Numbered from the stretch's first letter, positions 16,506 through 25,696 are shown. The stretch: 51,846 nucleotides of DNA from Firmicutes bacterium UBA4881 (GCA_002399235.1 DHDH01000028.1:50881-102726), one strand, 5' to 3'. Numbers and translations are program-made. The notes: a model not told the origin generated them from the sequence alone.

Positions 16506-17654
16506 ATGCTACCGAAGATAGTTATAGCTATAGATTCGTTTAAAGGTAGCCTCTCCTCGTTAGAAGCTGCTCAAAGTATAGAAAATGGCCTAAGAAGGGT
16601 ATTACCTCAAGCAGAAATTAGCAAAATACCAGTTGCTGATGGTGGTGAAGGAACCATAGAATCTTTAGTTGCTGCTACTAAGGGAAAACTAATCACATCA
16701 GAGGTTCACGATCCTCTCTTGAGACCAATTAAAACTAACTTTGGTCTTTCCGGCGATGGTCAAACTGCCTTTATTGAAGTCGCTAAAGCAGCAGGTTTAA
16801 CCTTAGTTGAGCCTCATCTAAGAAATCCTCTCCAAGCAACAAGCTTTGGTGTTGGCGAACAGATTATTAAAGCTTACTCTTTAGGAGTACGAAATTTTAT
16901 CATCTGTTTAGGTGGTTCCGCTGTAACCGATGGTGGGTCAGGAATGTTAGCAGCTTTAGGCGCCCGTTTCTACTCTGAACATAAAGAACTAAAACCTCTA
17001 CCTGAAGAACTTATAGAGGTAACACACCTTGATCTTTCTAATCTGCATCCCCTAGTCAAAGAATGTAAGTTTTCTGTAGCTTGTGATGTAGATAATCCTT
17101 TAACTGGACCAAAGGGAGCTGCTTTTACCTTTGGTCCCCAAAAAGGTGCTTCTTTGTCTGATTGTCAATTCCTCGATCAAATGCTTGCCAAACTTGGTCA
17201 TCTCTACGAAAAAGAAGCTTCATTGCCCCTACTCTCTATGCCTAAAACTGGTGCAGCTGGTGGATTAGGAGCAGCCTTTATGGCTTTCTTTGCTGCTAAA
17301 CTAGTTAGTGGCATTAACTTAGTACTAGATTTTTTAGATTTTGATTCTAAAATCGTAGGTGCAGACCTTATTATTACTGGTGAAGGTTCACTTGACTCGC
17401 AAAGCCTTAGCGGTAAAACACCTATAGGTATTGTCAATCGCACAAAGAAAACTAAGATTCCTGTGATTGCGCTTGCAGGTTCTGTTACAGTGTTACCAAC
17501 AGTTTTTCTGCATGCCGGTTTCCTCGCTGTCTTTTCGATTGCTCCAGGACCTATTTCTTTAGAGTACTCTATCCAAAATGCAGCAGAACTTTTAGCTTTT
17601 CAAGCAGAAAATGTGGCTAATATCTTTTTTAATAAATCTAGTAATGATTCCTAG
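16506..17654 (+). CDS. Glycerate kinase (GarK/GlxK family)
   Basis: This 382-residue enzyme matches type I glycerate kinases end to end: IAIDSFKGSLSSLEAA, PVADGGEGTIESLV, VEVAKAAGLTLV-like segment, CLGGSAVTDGGSGMLAALGA, ACDVDNPLTGPKGAAFTFGPQKG, and the C-terminal ITGEGSLDSQS. It phosphorylates D-glycerate to 2-phosphoglycerate, feeding it into lower glycolysis. Length is normal. It starts 106 bp after the antiporter, beyond the terminator, so it has its own promoter. A peroxiredoxin gene follows at 61 bp. Confidence 0.95.
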   Translation: MLPKIVIAIDSFKGSLSSLEAAQSIENGLRRVLPQAEISKIPVADGGEGTIESLVAATKGKLITSEVHDPLLRPIKTNFGLSGDGQTAFIEVAKAAGLTLVEPHLRNPLQATSFGVGEQIIKAYSLGVRNFIICLGGSAVTDGGSGMLAALGARFYSEHKELKPLPEELIEVTHLDLSNLHPLVKECKFSVACDVDNPLTGPKGAAFTFGPQKGASLSDCQFLDQMLAKLGHLYEKEASLPLLSMPKTGAAGGLGAAFMAFFAAKLVSGINLVLDFLDFDSKIVGADLIITGEGSLDSQSLSGKTPIGIVNRTKKTKIPVIALAGSVTVLPTVFLHAGFLAVFSIAPGPISLEYSIQNAAELLAFQAENVANIFFNKSSNDS

Positions 17655-17715
17655 TTTCATTAACTGTTTTTAGGGGTAATCGATTAATGCCATTAAGAAA
17701 AAGGAGGGACTCACT

Positions 17716-18372
17716 ATGGAAAACATTAATAATAATGTTGAAATACAATCATTACCCCGGCTTGGTGAAAAAGCTCCTAACTTTGTAGCACCTACAACTC
17801 ATGGAACAATCAGACTTGATGACTATAAAGGTTCATGGTTAATACTTTTTTCCCACCCAGCTGACTTTACACCCGTCTGTACCACAGAATTTGTAGCTTT
17901 TGCCGAGATCTATCCTGATCTCCAAAAGCGTAATGTTGAACTCCTAGGTTTAAGTATCGACAGTGTCTTCTCTCATATTGCCTGGGTAAGGAATATTGAA
18001 GAGAAACTAAAGGTCAAGATTCCTTTCCCCATTATTGCTGATCTAAATAAAGATGTCGCCTCAGCATATGGTATGATTAACCCAGCTGAAAGCTCTACTG
18101 AAGCCTCCCGTTGTGTATTCGTAATTGATCCAGAAGGAATAGTAAGAGCTATGATTTATTACCCGATGAGCACAGGTAGGAATATGGATGAGATCATTAG
18201 ACTTATCGATTCCCTGCAAACTGTTGACACTCATAAAGTTGCCACACCAGCCAATTGGCGACCAGGTGAGGCAGTAATTGTTCCACCTCCAAAAACTCAG
18301 GAGGATGCAGAAGCTAGAGTACAACAGGGTTACGAGTGTACCGATTGGTATCTTTGCAAACGCCAAATTTAG
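17716..18372 (+). CDS. Peroxiredoxin, 1-Cys Prx6 class
   Basis: The 218-residue protein has the peroxidatic motif FTPVCTTE with Cys55, GLSIDSVFSHIAWV, PFPIIADLNKDVA and the long Prx6-type C-terminal domain ending in YECTDWYLCKRQI. It reduces hydrogen peroxide and organic peroxides in the cytoplasm. Two extra cysteines at 208 and 214 in the tail, as in archaeal-type Prx6 enzymes, may form an internal disulfide. AAGGAGGG precedes the ATG. An AATCGATT palindrome lies about 30 bp upstream. The small winged-helix gene follows at 12 bp. Confidence 0.95.
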   Translation: MENINNNVEIQSLPRLGEKAPNFVAPTTHGTIRLDDYKGSWLILFSHPADFTPVCTTEFVAFAEIYPDLQKRNVELLGLSIDSVFSHIAWVRNIEEKLKVKIPFPIIADLNKDVASAYGMINPAESSTEASRCVFVIDPEGIVRAMIYYPMSTGRNMDEIIRLIDSLQTVDTHKVATPANWRPGEAVIVPPPKTQEDAEARVQQGYECTDWYLCKRQI

Positions 18373-18384
18373 GGAGGAATGAAT

Positions 18385-18612
18385 ATGCCTTGCGTTAACG
18401 ATGACGGCTCCCTATCAAGCTCTGGTTTAACTTTACTAAAAGCCGTTGCCAAAGCTAGCAATGAAGCTGGCATTCAAAGTCATTCATCCTTACCACTCTA
18501 TAAAGTACGTAGTGGTTTACGTTCTCTAGAACAAGCTGGACTTCTTACTGTAGAAAACAACATCTATTATCTTACTGAAGAAGGCAAAGAACTATTAAGA
18601 CGGTATGTATAA
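18385..18612 (+). CDS. Small winged-helix-like protein downstream of peroxiredoxin
   Basis: The product is 75 residues: a conserved-looking start MPCVNDDGSLSSSG, then helices and a wing (LPLYKVRSGLRSLEQAGLL, YYLTEEGKELLRRY), the shape of a minimal winged helix. The ATG at 18385 is chosen because AGGGAGG is 7 nt upstream; the ATG at 18379 would be only 1 nt from it. Its single Cys at position 3, next to a peroxidase gene, suggests a redox-responsive DNA-binding or protein-binding role, but this is inference. A strong terminator follows immediately. Confidence 0.75.
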   Translation: MPCVNDDGSLSSSGLTLLKAVAKASNEAGIQSHSSLPLYKVRSGLRSLEQAGLLTVENNIYYLTEEGKELLRRYV

Positions 18613-18616
18613 GCAA

Positions 18617-18666
18617 AAAGGGAGTGTCGCATAACTACTGAAAAAGTAGGAAACGACACTCCCTTT
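18617..18666 (+). terminator. Intrinsic terminator of the peroxiredoxin operon
   Basis: AAAGGGAGTGTCG and CGACACTCCCTTT are perfect 13-bp arms with a small inner CTAC/GTAG hairpin; begins 5 bp after the winged-helix stop codon. Confidence 0.9.
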
Positions 18667-19354
18667 CCTCAATATCCAATTGTCAAAGGATCGCTTCTGA
18701 CCTTTTATTTAAGGTTTGGTTCAAACATGGATAGAGATCATTTTGTTTTATAATTGTCTATCACTTGTCCATAAAGATATAGTTATCAATTGCAATAATT
18801 CATTACACCAGCTCTTAATTTACCATCATCCACGTCAGTACCCATCTTTAGTATCAACACTAATTCTGTCCTTTCCCTGGCACACTCGAGTAGGTAATCT
18901 ATCGATTTTAATAAGAACATTTCCAAATAAAATGCATACCCCTATTCTTATTTGTTCCTAGGGTGTGCATATTTAATATCAGTCCTATATTAACTCAGCT
19001 TTTTTTACGAAACAGAGAAAACTTTATCTTAAAGATTTTTTAATGGAGCAAAATTATCGTTTTTATATGGTGGAAGCAAGGGGTACTATTTCAAATACAT
19101 AATAACATAACTGAGGTTATAAAGTATTTACCTAATTGGCTACAAATGTTATAGTTTAGCTAACAGAAATTCAATTTTGTCCTAATTACTTGATTAACTC
19201 GTGTACATACAGATAATTATTACATACCTGCCCATTAGCACGAACTTATAGATTATTTCTATGTTGAGCCTTTTTACATTCGCAATAAATGCCACATCTT
19301 CAAATCGCTATTGCTAAATATGTTTTAACAATTAAAAAGCGGGGTGTGTGTTTA
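18667..19354. other. 688-bp intergenic stretch with one long inverted repeat
   Basis: No supported gene. The only structure I see is an imperfect hairpin at 18932-18970 with arms ATGCATACCCCTA and TAGGGTGTGCAT around a 14-nt loop. Composition is more AT-rich than the flanking genes. A plus-strand frame at 18716-18961 has no ribosome site or recognisable protein character. Confidence 0.5.
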
Positions 19355-20881
19355 ATGGCTTCACGTCTCCCAAAAACGCGGAATGAAGTTATAGAAAGAG
19401 CAAAAGAATGGTTTGACAGAGATGCTTTATTTTTGGACACAGAAACAACAGGATTATCCAAATACGACGAAATAATTGAAATATGTATTGTAGATTGTAA
19501 TGGCAACTTTCTATTTAATTCTTTAATAAAGCCTACCATGCGTATTCCATACGAATCTATTGTAATTCACGGGATAAGAGATATTGATGTTAAAAAAGCT
19601 CCAAGATGGCCTGATGTTTATGATCGGGTAAGAGGTATAATCGAGAATAGGTTAATAATCGCTTATAATGCCAGCTTCGATTATAGAATGCTAAATCAAA
19701 CGAATGATAAGTATAACTTAGAACATATTCCAGGGACTTGGGCTTGCGCAATGAAAACATATGCTGTATTTAGGGGTAGCGCTAATAAATGGCACAAACT
19801 CGAAGTAGCTGCAGACCAAATGGGATTAACTTACAAGGAACAACTACACAGATCTCATGCTGACTGTATGCTTACTTTAGACCTAGCAAAAGCCATGGCG
19901 TATGCTATACCAGATAAAGTGGCTGTGGGCAATGAACTTACAACAACCCCTAAAGCACGAAAAGAATCTACTACGAAGACCATTACAAAACCTATAACCG
20001 ATCGTACCGAGGTTGTAAAAGTACATAGTATACAAGAACTTTTAGAGATTATAAAACCAGATGAAATTACCACTAGTACTAATTTAGGATGTCTTTTATT
20101 TATAACTATACCTCTTTGCTTTGTAGCCTTTCCGTTTGGTTTAGTTCTGGGATTAGCAATTACCACTGTAAGATTGTATCAAATAAACAAAGAAAAAAAT
20201 GCCCCTTCTTATCAGCAAGCGAAAATGTTTAACAATGGACTTATTGAAACTCGTAAGGGCTTATGGTCGTCTGCCATAAATCGCTTTAACACTCTTCTCA
20301 ATCTTAATAATGAACACAAAAAGGCTCATATATTGTTGGCCTATATTTATTACAATGCTTACAATAACTATGAAAAAGCGCTTATACAAATCGAGAATTT
20401 AGTTGAAGATGATTCTATTACAGGATTTAATCATATTGCTCTTGCTGCAGTTTGTTATTATAAGTTAAACAGATACGAAGAAGCAGCTACTTTGCTAGAT
20501 CAACTACCAGATTCTGATAAGTTTAACTACATGAAAGGCTTATATTTCTTCAAAGCTAAACAATATGAGAAGGCCTTAAAATGTTTGCATGCAGTACTAA
20601 ATATTGATCCAAACAACGATGATGTTAGAATAATGGTAGGACGTTCTTTTTACGAACAAGGATATTATGACTCAGCATTAGAAGTTTTAAAAGTAGGACC
20701 ATCAAGACGACGTAATCCAGATAAGAACATGCTCGAAGCCAAATACTGGTTAGGTAAAACATATCTGGTTTTAGGAGATACCAAAAAAGCAAATAATCAG
20801 TTTAATAAGATTTACTCAATCGATAATAACTACATGGATGTTAGAGAATATGTCACAAACCATATCTCGTCAACAGTATAG
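19355..20881 (+). CDS. DEDDh 3'-5' exonuclease fused to a membrane segment and TPR repeats
   Basis: From the ATG at 19355 the protein has 508 residues. Residues about 20-185 form a DnaQ-like exonuclease: FLDTETTG with Asp28 and Glu30, VIHGIRDIDVKKAP, AYNASFDYRML with the third Asp, and HRSHADCMLTLDLA with the His and last Asp, so all DEDDh residues are present. Residues about 250-290 hold a long hydrophobic stretch (LGCLLFITIPLCFVAFPFGL), likely one or two membrane helices. The rest is a series of TPR-like pairs (ALIQIENLVEDD, GLYFFKAKQYEKALKCLHAV, YDSALEVLK, KYWLGKTYLVLGDTKKANNQ). An ATG at 19289 is in frame but has no ribosome site. The gene stands alone between long gaps. Confidence 0.85.
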   Translation: MASRLPKTRNEVIERAKEWFDRDALFLDTETTGLSKYDEIIEICIVDCNGNFLFNSLIKPTMRIPYESIVIHGIRDIDVKKAPRWPDVYDRVRGIIENRLIIAYNASFDYRMLNQTNDKYNLEHIPGTWACAMKTYAVFRGSANKWHKLEVAADQMGLTYKEQLHRSHADCMLTLDLAKAMAYAIPDKVAVGNELTTTPKARKESTTKTITKPITDRTEVVKVHSIQELLEIIKPDEITTSTNLGCLLFITIPLCFVAFPFGLVLGLAITTVRLYQINKEKNAPSYQQAKMFNNGLIETRKGLWSSAINRFNTLLNLNNEHKKAHILLAYIYYNAYNNYEKALIQIENLVEDDSITGFNHIALAAVCYYKLNRYEEAATLLDQLPDSDKFNYMKGLYFFKAKQYEKALKCLHAVLNIDPNNDDVRIMVGRSFYEQGYYDSALEVLKVGPSRRRNPDKNMLEAKYWLGKTYLVLGDTKKANNQFNKIYSIDNNYMDVREYVTNHISSTV

Positions 20882-21018
20882 GAAAAAAATGTTGCAAAAG
20901 GTTTGCTTTATATTAAGCTAGTGGCATGTGCATGGTTTAATTCTGACAATTAACCTGGAGAATTCATTACTGCCCAAGGCAACCTTTCTTTGATTCAAAT
21001 TATTCCTTGCAGAAACTT

Positions 21019-21044
21019 AAAAGCTGCCCGCAAAGGCAGCTTTT
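21019..21044. terminator. Bidirectional terminator
   Basis: AAAAGCTGCC and GGCAGCTTTT pair around a 6-nt loop between the convergent exonuclease and secreted-protein genes. Confidence 0.88.
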
Positions 21045-21047
21045 CTA

Positions 21048-21779
21048 TTAATCTAATTCAATAAGATCGCCTTCCATAGCGGCTAAGAGACCAGCAGCAA
21101 TACCGTGACCCGAGAGAACGAAACCTTTTTTAGGAATAAAACACTCTGAGGTATCGCCCATGGCTCTTACTTGAATAACTTCGTCGTCTTCCACAGCTAT
21201 CTCTTTGCCCCACTCGTTAGTGTAGGTCTTATCAGCATAGTCTGAGTTATAGGCAACAATCTCGTCAGCGCAGCGTCCTCTATTCCAGCCAGCAATTTCC
21301 ACTTCTTCACCATTTGGTAAAAGAATTATTGTCTTAAGCTTGTTCTCAGCTGGAGTAACAGGTGTATAGTCGCGGATAGAAACTTTATCTCCTTCTTCAA
21401 ATTGCACCATAAAACCAACAGATGCACGTCCATGTCCAATAATCAGATAACCGTCTTTGGGAATTTCGGGAACAGAAGTAGCTGAAGCAATAATTGAGTC
21501 GATTTTATCGCCTTTAACCACAAAGATACCTACAAGAGCATTAGGGAAAATCTTAATATCTTCTTTAAATTCTGGTGTGAAAACTTGAAGTTCTGATTCA
21601 TAACCTTGTACATCGTTGCGAGAGATATTACGGTTATAATTTGAGAGCATCATGTAAATACCGTCAGGTCCTACCACCTGTTTATTAGGAACATCCTCTC
21701 TTACCATCCGTAGATCATCGGCAAATACCCCAATAGCAAGTAGCGACAAAATCATTAAAACAGTAACAAAACGTTTCAT
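21048..21779 (-). CDS. Secreted protein with two IPxxGY/F-xxxGHG modules
   Basis: From ATG 21779 the product has 243 residues with a signal peptide ending at VFA-DD. Two related modules are visible: IPKDGYLIIGHGRASVGFMV followed by GDKVSI, and IPKKGFVLSGHGIAAGLLAA followed by GDLIEL at the very end. Segments of this type occur in exported proteins with phosphodiester-glycosidase (NAGPA-like) domains, but I cannot see the rest of that catalytic domain. An in-frame TTG at 21797 lies within the hairpin between the ribosome site and the ATG, so the start is uncertain by six codons. Function unknown. Confidence 0.7.
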   Translation of the reverse strand: MKRFVTVLMILSLLAIGVFADDLRMVREDVPNKQVVGPDGIYMMLSNYNRNISRNDVQGYESELQVFTPEFKEDIKIFPNALVGIFVVKGDKIDSIIASATSVPEIPKDGYLIIGHGRASVGFMVQFEEGDKVSIRDYTPVTPAENKLKTIILLPNGEEVEIAGWNRGRCADEIVAYNSDYADKTYTNEWGKEIAVEDDEVIQVRAMGDTSECFIPKKGFVLSGHGIAAGLLAAMEGDLIELD

Positions 21780-21819
21780 TTTTTTCACGGTGCACAACCC
21801 CTAGTGCACCTTCCTCCTT
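21780..21819 (-). promoter_or_regulatory. Ribosome site separated from start by a hairpin (secreted protein gene)
   Basis: AAGGAGG (21813-21819) is followed by the stem GGTGCAC (21804-21810), an 8-nt loop, the stem GTGCACC (21789-21795), 9 nt and ATG 21779. The stem is a perfect 7 bp. Linear spacing is 33 nt, folded spacing 11 nt. The in-frame TTG at 21797, 15 nt from the ribosome site, is the alternative start. Confidence 0.55.
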
Positions 21820-21914
21820 TCACCCTGTAAAAAATACCTTGCAAACCATATTTAGTAATTCGTTAGGTTTATCGGCTTTCCTTCAGAAATAAATATAACT
21901 TCAAATGACCTACC

Positions 21915-22949
21915 TTAATTTCTCCCCACATAAAGTGCTAGTAGATTTAAGGTGTTTTGCAAACCTTCTCTATGAGTTCTCTCATATCCATGAGAAGCAG
22001 CTACTCCTGGTCCAATGAGAGCATGCCTGAGATCGTAACCAGCTTTTAAGGCCACATCAGCATCAGACCCATAATGAGGATAGATATCTACTGCATAATT
22101 TAAATTATTTACTTTAGCAATATTGATAAGTTCTGTGGTTAAAGCATAATCATAAGGACCTGCAGAGTCTTTCGCACAGATAGAGACTTTGTATTCATCT
22201 GTTGTTAAATCGTCGCCGACTGCCCCCATGTCCACCGAGATAAAATCTACTACATCCCGGGGAATCCCTGTCGAAGCACCATGGCCTACCTCTTCATAGG
22301 TAGTAAAAAGCAAATAGGTACTTTGTTTTAACTTTAATAGGCCATCTTTAACAATTTTAGCAAGTGTTAACAACAGTCCTGCACTCGCTTTATCGTCTAA
22401 GTGACGACTTTTAATAAAGCCTTCTTCTGTTACTACAAGGCGAGGATCGAGAGAGATAAAATCACCTGTACTGATACCTAATTTAATTAAATCATCTTGG
22501 GAAAATACCTTAGCATCAACAACTACTTCCATATTTTTATCGTCTCTTTTGGTATTAGGTAGCTCACCATTTACATGGACTGCTGGATTAATCATCTGAA
22601 TAGTGCCACTAAACTTCTTGCCATCTCGAGTGTGAATTAGACAGTTTTCTGTTTCAATATAACTTTCTGGGTACCCGCCTAATTTAGTAAAACGAAGCCT
22701 ACCATTACTTTTTAAGGCTCTAACCATAGCTCCTAGTGTATCAACATGAGCGGCTAGTATAACCCCTTCGCCATCACCACCTAAATGACAAAGGACACTA
22801 CCTTTTCTAGTTTTCTCAGGGTTATACCCCATCTTTTTTAACTCAGCAAAAATATAATTGGTAGCTTGGATAGTAAACCCAGTAGGACTAGGAATATTAA
22901 CTAAATTTACGATTTCTTCTACTGCAAAATCTAAATACTGATCTATCAT
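21915..22949 (-). CDS. M42-family metallopeptidase (glutamyl aminopeptidase/glucanase family)
   Basis: The 344-residue enzyme shows the M42 metal site in order: AAHVDT with His68, RHLDDKAS with Asp185, TTYEEVG with Glu219 and Glu220, SVDMGAV with Asp240, and SHGYERTH with His320. These peptidases form tetrahedral dodecamers in the cytoplasm and trim peptides from the N-terminus. Length is normal. Its ATG overlaps the glycerol kinase stop by 4 bp (ATGA), showing translational coupling, although the two enzymes have no obvious metabolic link. Confidence 0.93.
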   Translation of the reverse strand: MIDQYLDFAVEEIVNLVNIPSPTGFTIQATNYIFAELKKMGYNPEKTRKGSVLCHLGGDGEGVILAAHVDTLGAMVRALKSNGRLRFTKLGGYPESYIETENCLIHTRDGKKFSGTIQMINPAVHVNGELPNTKRDDKNMEVVVDAKVFSQDDLIKLGISTGDFISLDPRLVVTEEGFIKSRHLDDKASAGLLLTLAKIVKDGLLKLKQSTYLLFTTYEEVGHGASTGIPRDVVDFISVDMGAVGDDLTTDEYKVSICAKDSAGPYDYALTTELINIAKVNNLNYAVDIYPHYGSDADVALKAGYDLRHALIGPGVAASHGYERTHREGLQNTLNLLALYVGRN

Positions 22950-24457
22950 GAATTTGCCTCCTCATCCGCATCAAGCCAACTCTTAGCACGTTTTACTGCT
23001 TTATGCCAACCTTTAACCAGTTTTTCCCTTTTTCCTACTGTGAATTCTGGGTTAAAGGCTCGATTAAGTCCCCAATTATTCCTTATTTCTTCCTTGCTTT
23101 GCCAAAATCCCACAGCTAAACCAGCCAAATAACAAGCGCCAAGAGCAGTAGTCTCTACTACAGCAGGCCTTATTACTGGGACTCCTAAAATATCAGCTTG
23201 GAACTGAAGAAGAAAATTATTGGCAGCAGCTCCACCATCAACCTTCATAGTTGTTAAACAAAGATCCGAATCTTCTTCCATAGCTCGAACAACATCTAAT
23301 GATTGATAAGCTATTGACTCCATTACCGCTCGAACAAAGTGCTCTTTACTACTACCTCTAGTTAACCCTACCATTGTCCCTCTCGCGTACATATCCCAAT
23401 AAGGTGCTCCTAAACCGACAAAGGCAGGTACGAAGTAAACACCACCAGTATCGGGTACTGCAAGAGAATATCTTTCTGTGTCTTCAGCGGATTTGATCAT
23501 CCGCAGTTCGTCTCGTAACCATTTTACAGCAGCACCAGCGATAAAAATGCTACCTTCTAAAGCATAATAAACTTCGTTATCTATCTTCCAAGCTATTGTG
23601 GTTAAAAGTCCATTATGGGAATCAATAGCTTTTCTACCTGTATTAAGTAACATAAAACAACCGGTTCCATAAGTGTTTTTAGCCTCACCATCTTTGAAAC
23701 AGCACTGGCCAAATAAGGCTGCCTGTTGATCACCTGCACAGCCAGCTATGGGTATCTCTGTTCCTAGAACCGAAGCAGCCGTTTTTCCATAAACATAGCT
23801 AGAAGATTCTACTTTAGGAAGCATAGACCGGGGAATATCCAATAAACTTAGTAATTCGTCATCCCAAGTTAAAGAGTGAATATTAAAAAGCATGGTTCTG
23901 GAGGCATTAGAGTAATCTGTTATGTGAACAGCACCTTTGGTTAGGTTGTAAATTAGCCAAGTGTCAACAGTACCAAATAATAACTCTCCTCGTTGTGCTT
24001 TCTCTCTAGCCCCTTCCACATTGTCTAAAATCCATTTAATCTTAGTAGCAGAGAAATATGCATCAACTATTAACCCTGTTTTAGCACGAATAACCTCGGC
24101 TAATCCTTCTTTTTTTAATTCATCACAGATCTCAGCTGTACGACGGCATTGCCATACTATTGCATTATAAATTGGTTTACCAGTTTCTCGGTCCCAAACA
24201 ATAGTAGTTTCCCGTTGATTAGTTATGCCAATAGCCACTAACTGCGAAGGCGCTATATTAGCTTTGGCAATAGCTTCATAGGTCACACCTATTTGAGTAC
24301 CCCAAATCTCCATCGGATCATGTTCAACCCAGCCGGGTTGTGGATAGATCTGTTTAAACTCTTTACGAGCTTCCGAAACAATTCTTCCCCCATGATCAAA
24401 GATAATCGCCCTAGAACTTGTTGTACCTTGATCCAAAGCCAAAATATAGTTTTCCAT
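22946..24457 (-). CDS. glpK: Glycerol kinase
   Basis: The 503-residue protein is GlpK throughout: LALDQGTTSSRAIIFD with the phosphate-binding loop, PGWVEHDPMEIW, GITNQRETTIVWDRETG, YNAIVWQCRRT, GTVDTWLIYNLT, YALEGSIFIAGAAVKWLRDE and GGVYFVPAFVGLGAPYWD. It converts glycerol to glycerol 3-phosphate. No facilitator (glpF) or glycerol-3-phosphate dehydrogenase gene is adjacent. GGGGGGA precedes the ATG. It lies in a minus-strand run from mutT to the M42 peptidase. Confidence 0.97.
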   Translation of the reverse strand: MENYILALDQGTTSSRAIIFDHGGRIVSEARKEFKQIYPQPGWVEHDPMEIWGTQIGVTYEAIAKANIAPSQLVAIGITNQRETTIVWDRETGKPIYNAIVWQCRRTAEICDELKKEGLAEVIRAKTGLIVDAYFSATKIKWILDNVEGAREKAQRGELLFGTVDTWLIYNLTKGAVHITDYSNASRTMLFNIHSLTWDDELLSLLDIPRSMLPKVESSSYVYGKTAASVLGTEIPIAGCAGDQQAALFGQCCFKDGEAKNTYGTGCFMLLNTGRKAIDSHNGLLTTIAWKIDNEVYYALEGSIFIAGAAVKWLRDELRMIKSAEDTERYSLAVPDTGGVYFVPAFVGLGAPYWDMYARGTMVGLTRGSSKEHFVRAVMESIAYQSLDVVRAMEEDSDLCLTTMKVDGGAAANNFLLQFQADILGVPVIRPAVVETTALGACYLAGLAVGFWQSKEEIRNNWGLNRAFNPEFTVGKREKLVKGWHKAVKRAKSWLDADEEANS

Positions 24458-24485
24458 ACAAATATCCCCCCAAACCCTTTCTAGT

Positions 24486-25049
24486 TCATAACTCCATATG
24501 AAATAGCTCCCCAGCAGCTTCTGGTCCTAAGACTATACTCCCCCATAGAAGTGCTTCTTGATAAAGGTCAGGTAACTCAACAAAACTAAGGAAATCTAGC
24601 TTTTCTGGTGGATCTTCTGCACTTATTTCATCTGAATAATCAAGAGTTGCATATGCCAGTTGTCTGGTTATGAGAATAACTGCTCTTGTTAGACAATATT
24701 TCCAGTTATTATGCTCTACTTTACTCCAGCCCCATTCGATCTCTTGCTCTGGATTAAAGGGTATCTTATTCTGGATTACTTTTTTTAAGTGTTCGCTATT
24801 TTTCATTAGTCCGGTAAACTCTAAGGCGACCTCTCTAGTAGTTTCACTAACTTCTTCGAGATAAGTGTCTTGTTCTTTAGTCCCTTCTAATTTAATCATA
24901 CCTGCTAACCAGTAAATATATGAAGCAAATCCTAACACTAGCTCGATCTCATTAAAGGACTGGTTATCTCTTAAACCAGCCATTCTATTGGCATTAGCGC
25001 GTATTTTTTGGCTAATATCAGAATTATAAAATTCTGAAGTCTCTTTCAT
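24486..25049 (-). CDS. Hypothetical cytosolic helical protein
   Basis: The 187-residue product is largely alpha-helical with conserved-looking Trp and acidic patches (EIELVLGFASYIYWLAGMIK, EQEIEWGWSKVEHNNWKYCL, LYQEALLWGSIVLGPEAAGE). No signal peptide and no domain I can name. It sits between glpK (28 bp) and the DUF6062 gene (23 bp) in an apparent operon with a good GGAGTG ribosome site, which supports it being real. Confidence 0.65.
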   Translation of the reverse strand: MKETSEFYNSDISQKIRANANRMAGLRDNQSFNEIELVLGFASYIYWLAGMIKLEGTKEQDTYLEEVSETTREVALEFTGLMKNSEHLKKVIQNKIPFNPEQEIEWGWSKVEHNNWKYCLTRAVILITRQLAYATLDYSDEISAEDPPEKLDFLSFVELPDLYQEALLWGSIVLGPEAAGELFHMEL

Positions 25050-25072
25050 TTTTCTTCACTCCAAATTCAATC

Positions 25073-25696
25073 TTAAACACGCCACTTTTTCTCTACCCCG
25101 CTACTCCAATACCTAGCAGCTTTACGCCAAGCTTTGGCTGCTTCTGGATCTTTTTTCCCTTGGAAATTGTAATCGTGTTGTCTTAATAGAAGGGTTAATT
25201 TACTGTTTAATTCTTGGAAAGCCCTCTCTTGAACTGTGATTAGAAAGCTCTGCATTTCTACGTCTGCTTGGTTATAAACTATATTAAAATGTTCCTTACA
25301 AAGCCCAGCAGAGGTACTATAACGTTCTTTAAATGTTGGTGCATTCTTTATCCCCCACATAAACGCTTTACTCGCATCCTGTTTGTTTTCTGTTAAGCGC
25401 TTACAGACAGGGCAATTAATTTTATTGTTTAACCAAATATCCTGCCAGTTATGGATTAGATCCTGATATAAAATAGCATGGCCTGTTGCCGAACCGTGCT
25501 CTAGAAGTAAAAGCGCATGTTCAGGACAAAGTCCACCACTTTCCTGCCATTCCTCACGGTAACCATCGTCTAAGACATTATTGATTAACCTATTAAGGTA
25601 CATCTTTTTAACAGCTTCATCGAGAAAACACAATGGACATTCATTTAATTGCATTGCTTCTTCCATATCGCCAAGTTTAAGTTGATATAAATTCAA
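25073..25696 (-). CDS. DUF6062-family zinc-binding protein
   Basis: This 207-residue protein carries two repeats of a CxxC followed by a GLCxEH unit: Cys20 and Cys23 with Cys57/His60, and Cys95 and Cys98 with Cys133/His136. That pattern is typical of DUF6062 proteins, small cytosolic proteins of unknown function in Firmicutes, and predicts two metal sites. Translation begins at a TTG. Either AAGGGGA 4 nt upstream or GAGGGGG further away may be the ribosome site; the latter would again put a small hairpin (TCCC/GGGA) before the start. Confidence 0.78.
   Translation of the reverse strand: MNLYQLKLGDMEEAMQLNECPLCFLDEAVKKMYLNRLINNVLDDGYREEWQESGGLCPEHALLLLEHGSATGHAILYQDLIHNWQDIWLNNKINCPVCKRLTENKQDASKAFMWGIKNAPTFKERYSTSAGLCKEHFNIVYNQADVEMQSFLITVQERAFQELNSKLTLLLRQHDYNFQGKKDPEAAKAWRKAARYWSSGVEKKWRV

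Noticed and set aside
18716..18961. Plus-strand 81-codon frame
   Set aside because: No ribosome site, odd composition and part of it covers the inverted repeat at 18932-18970.
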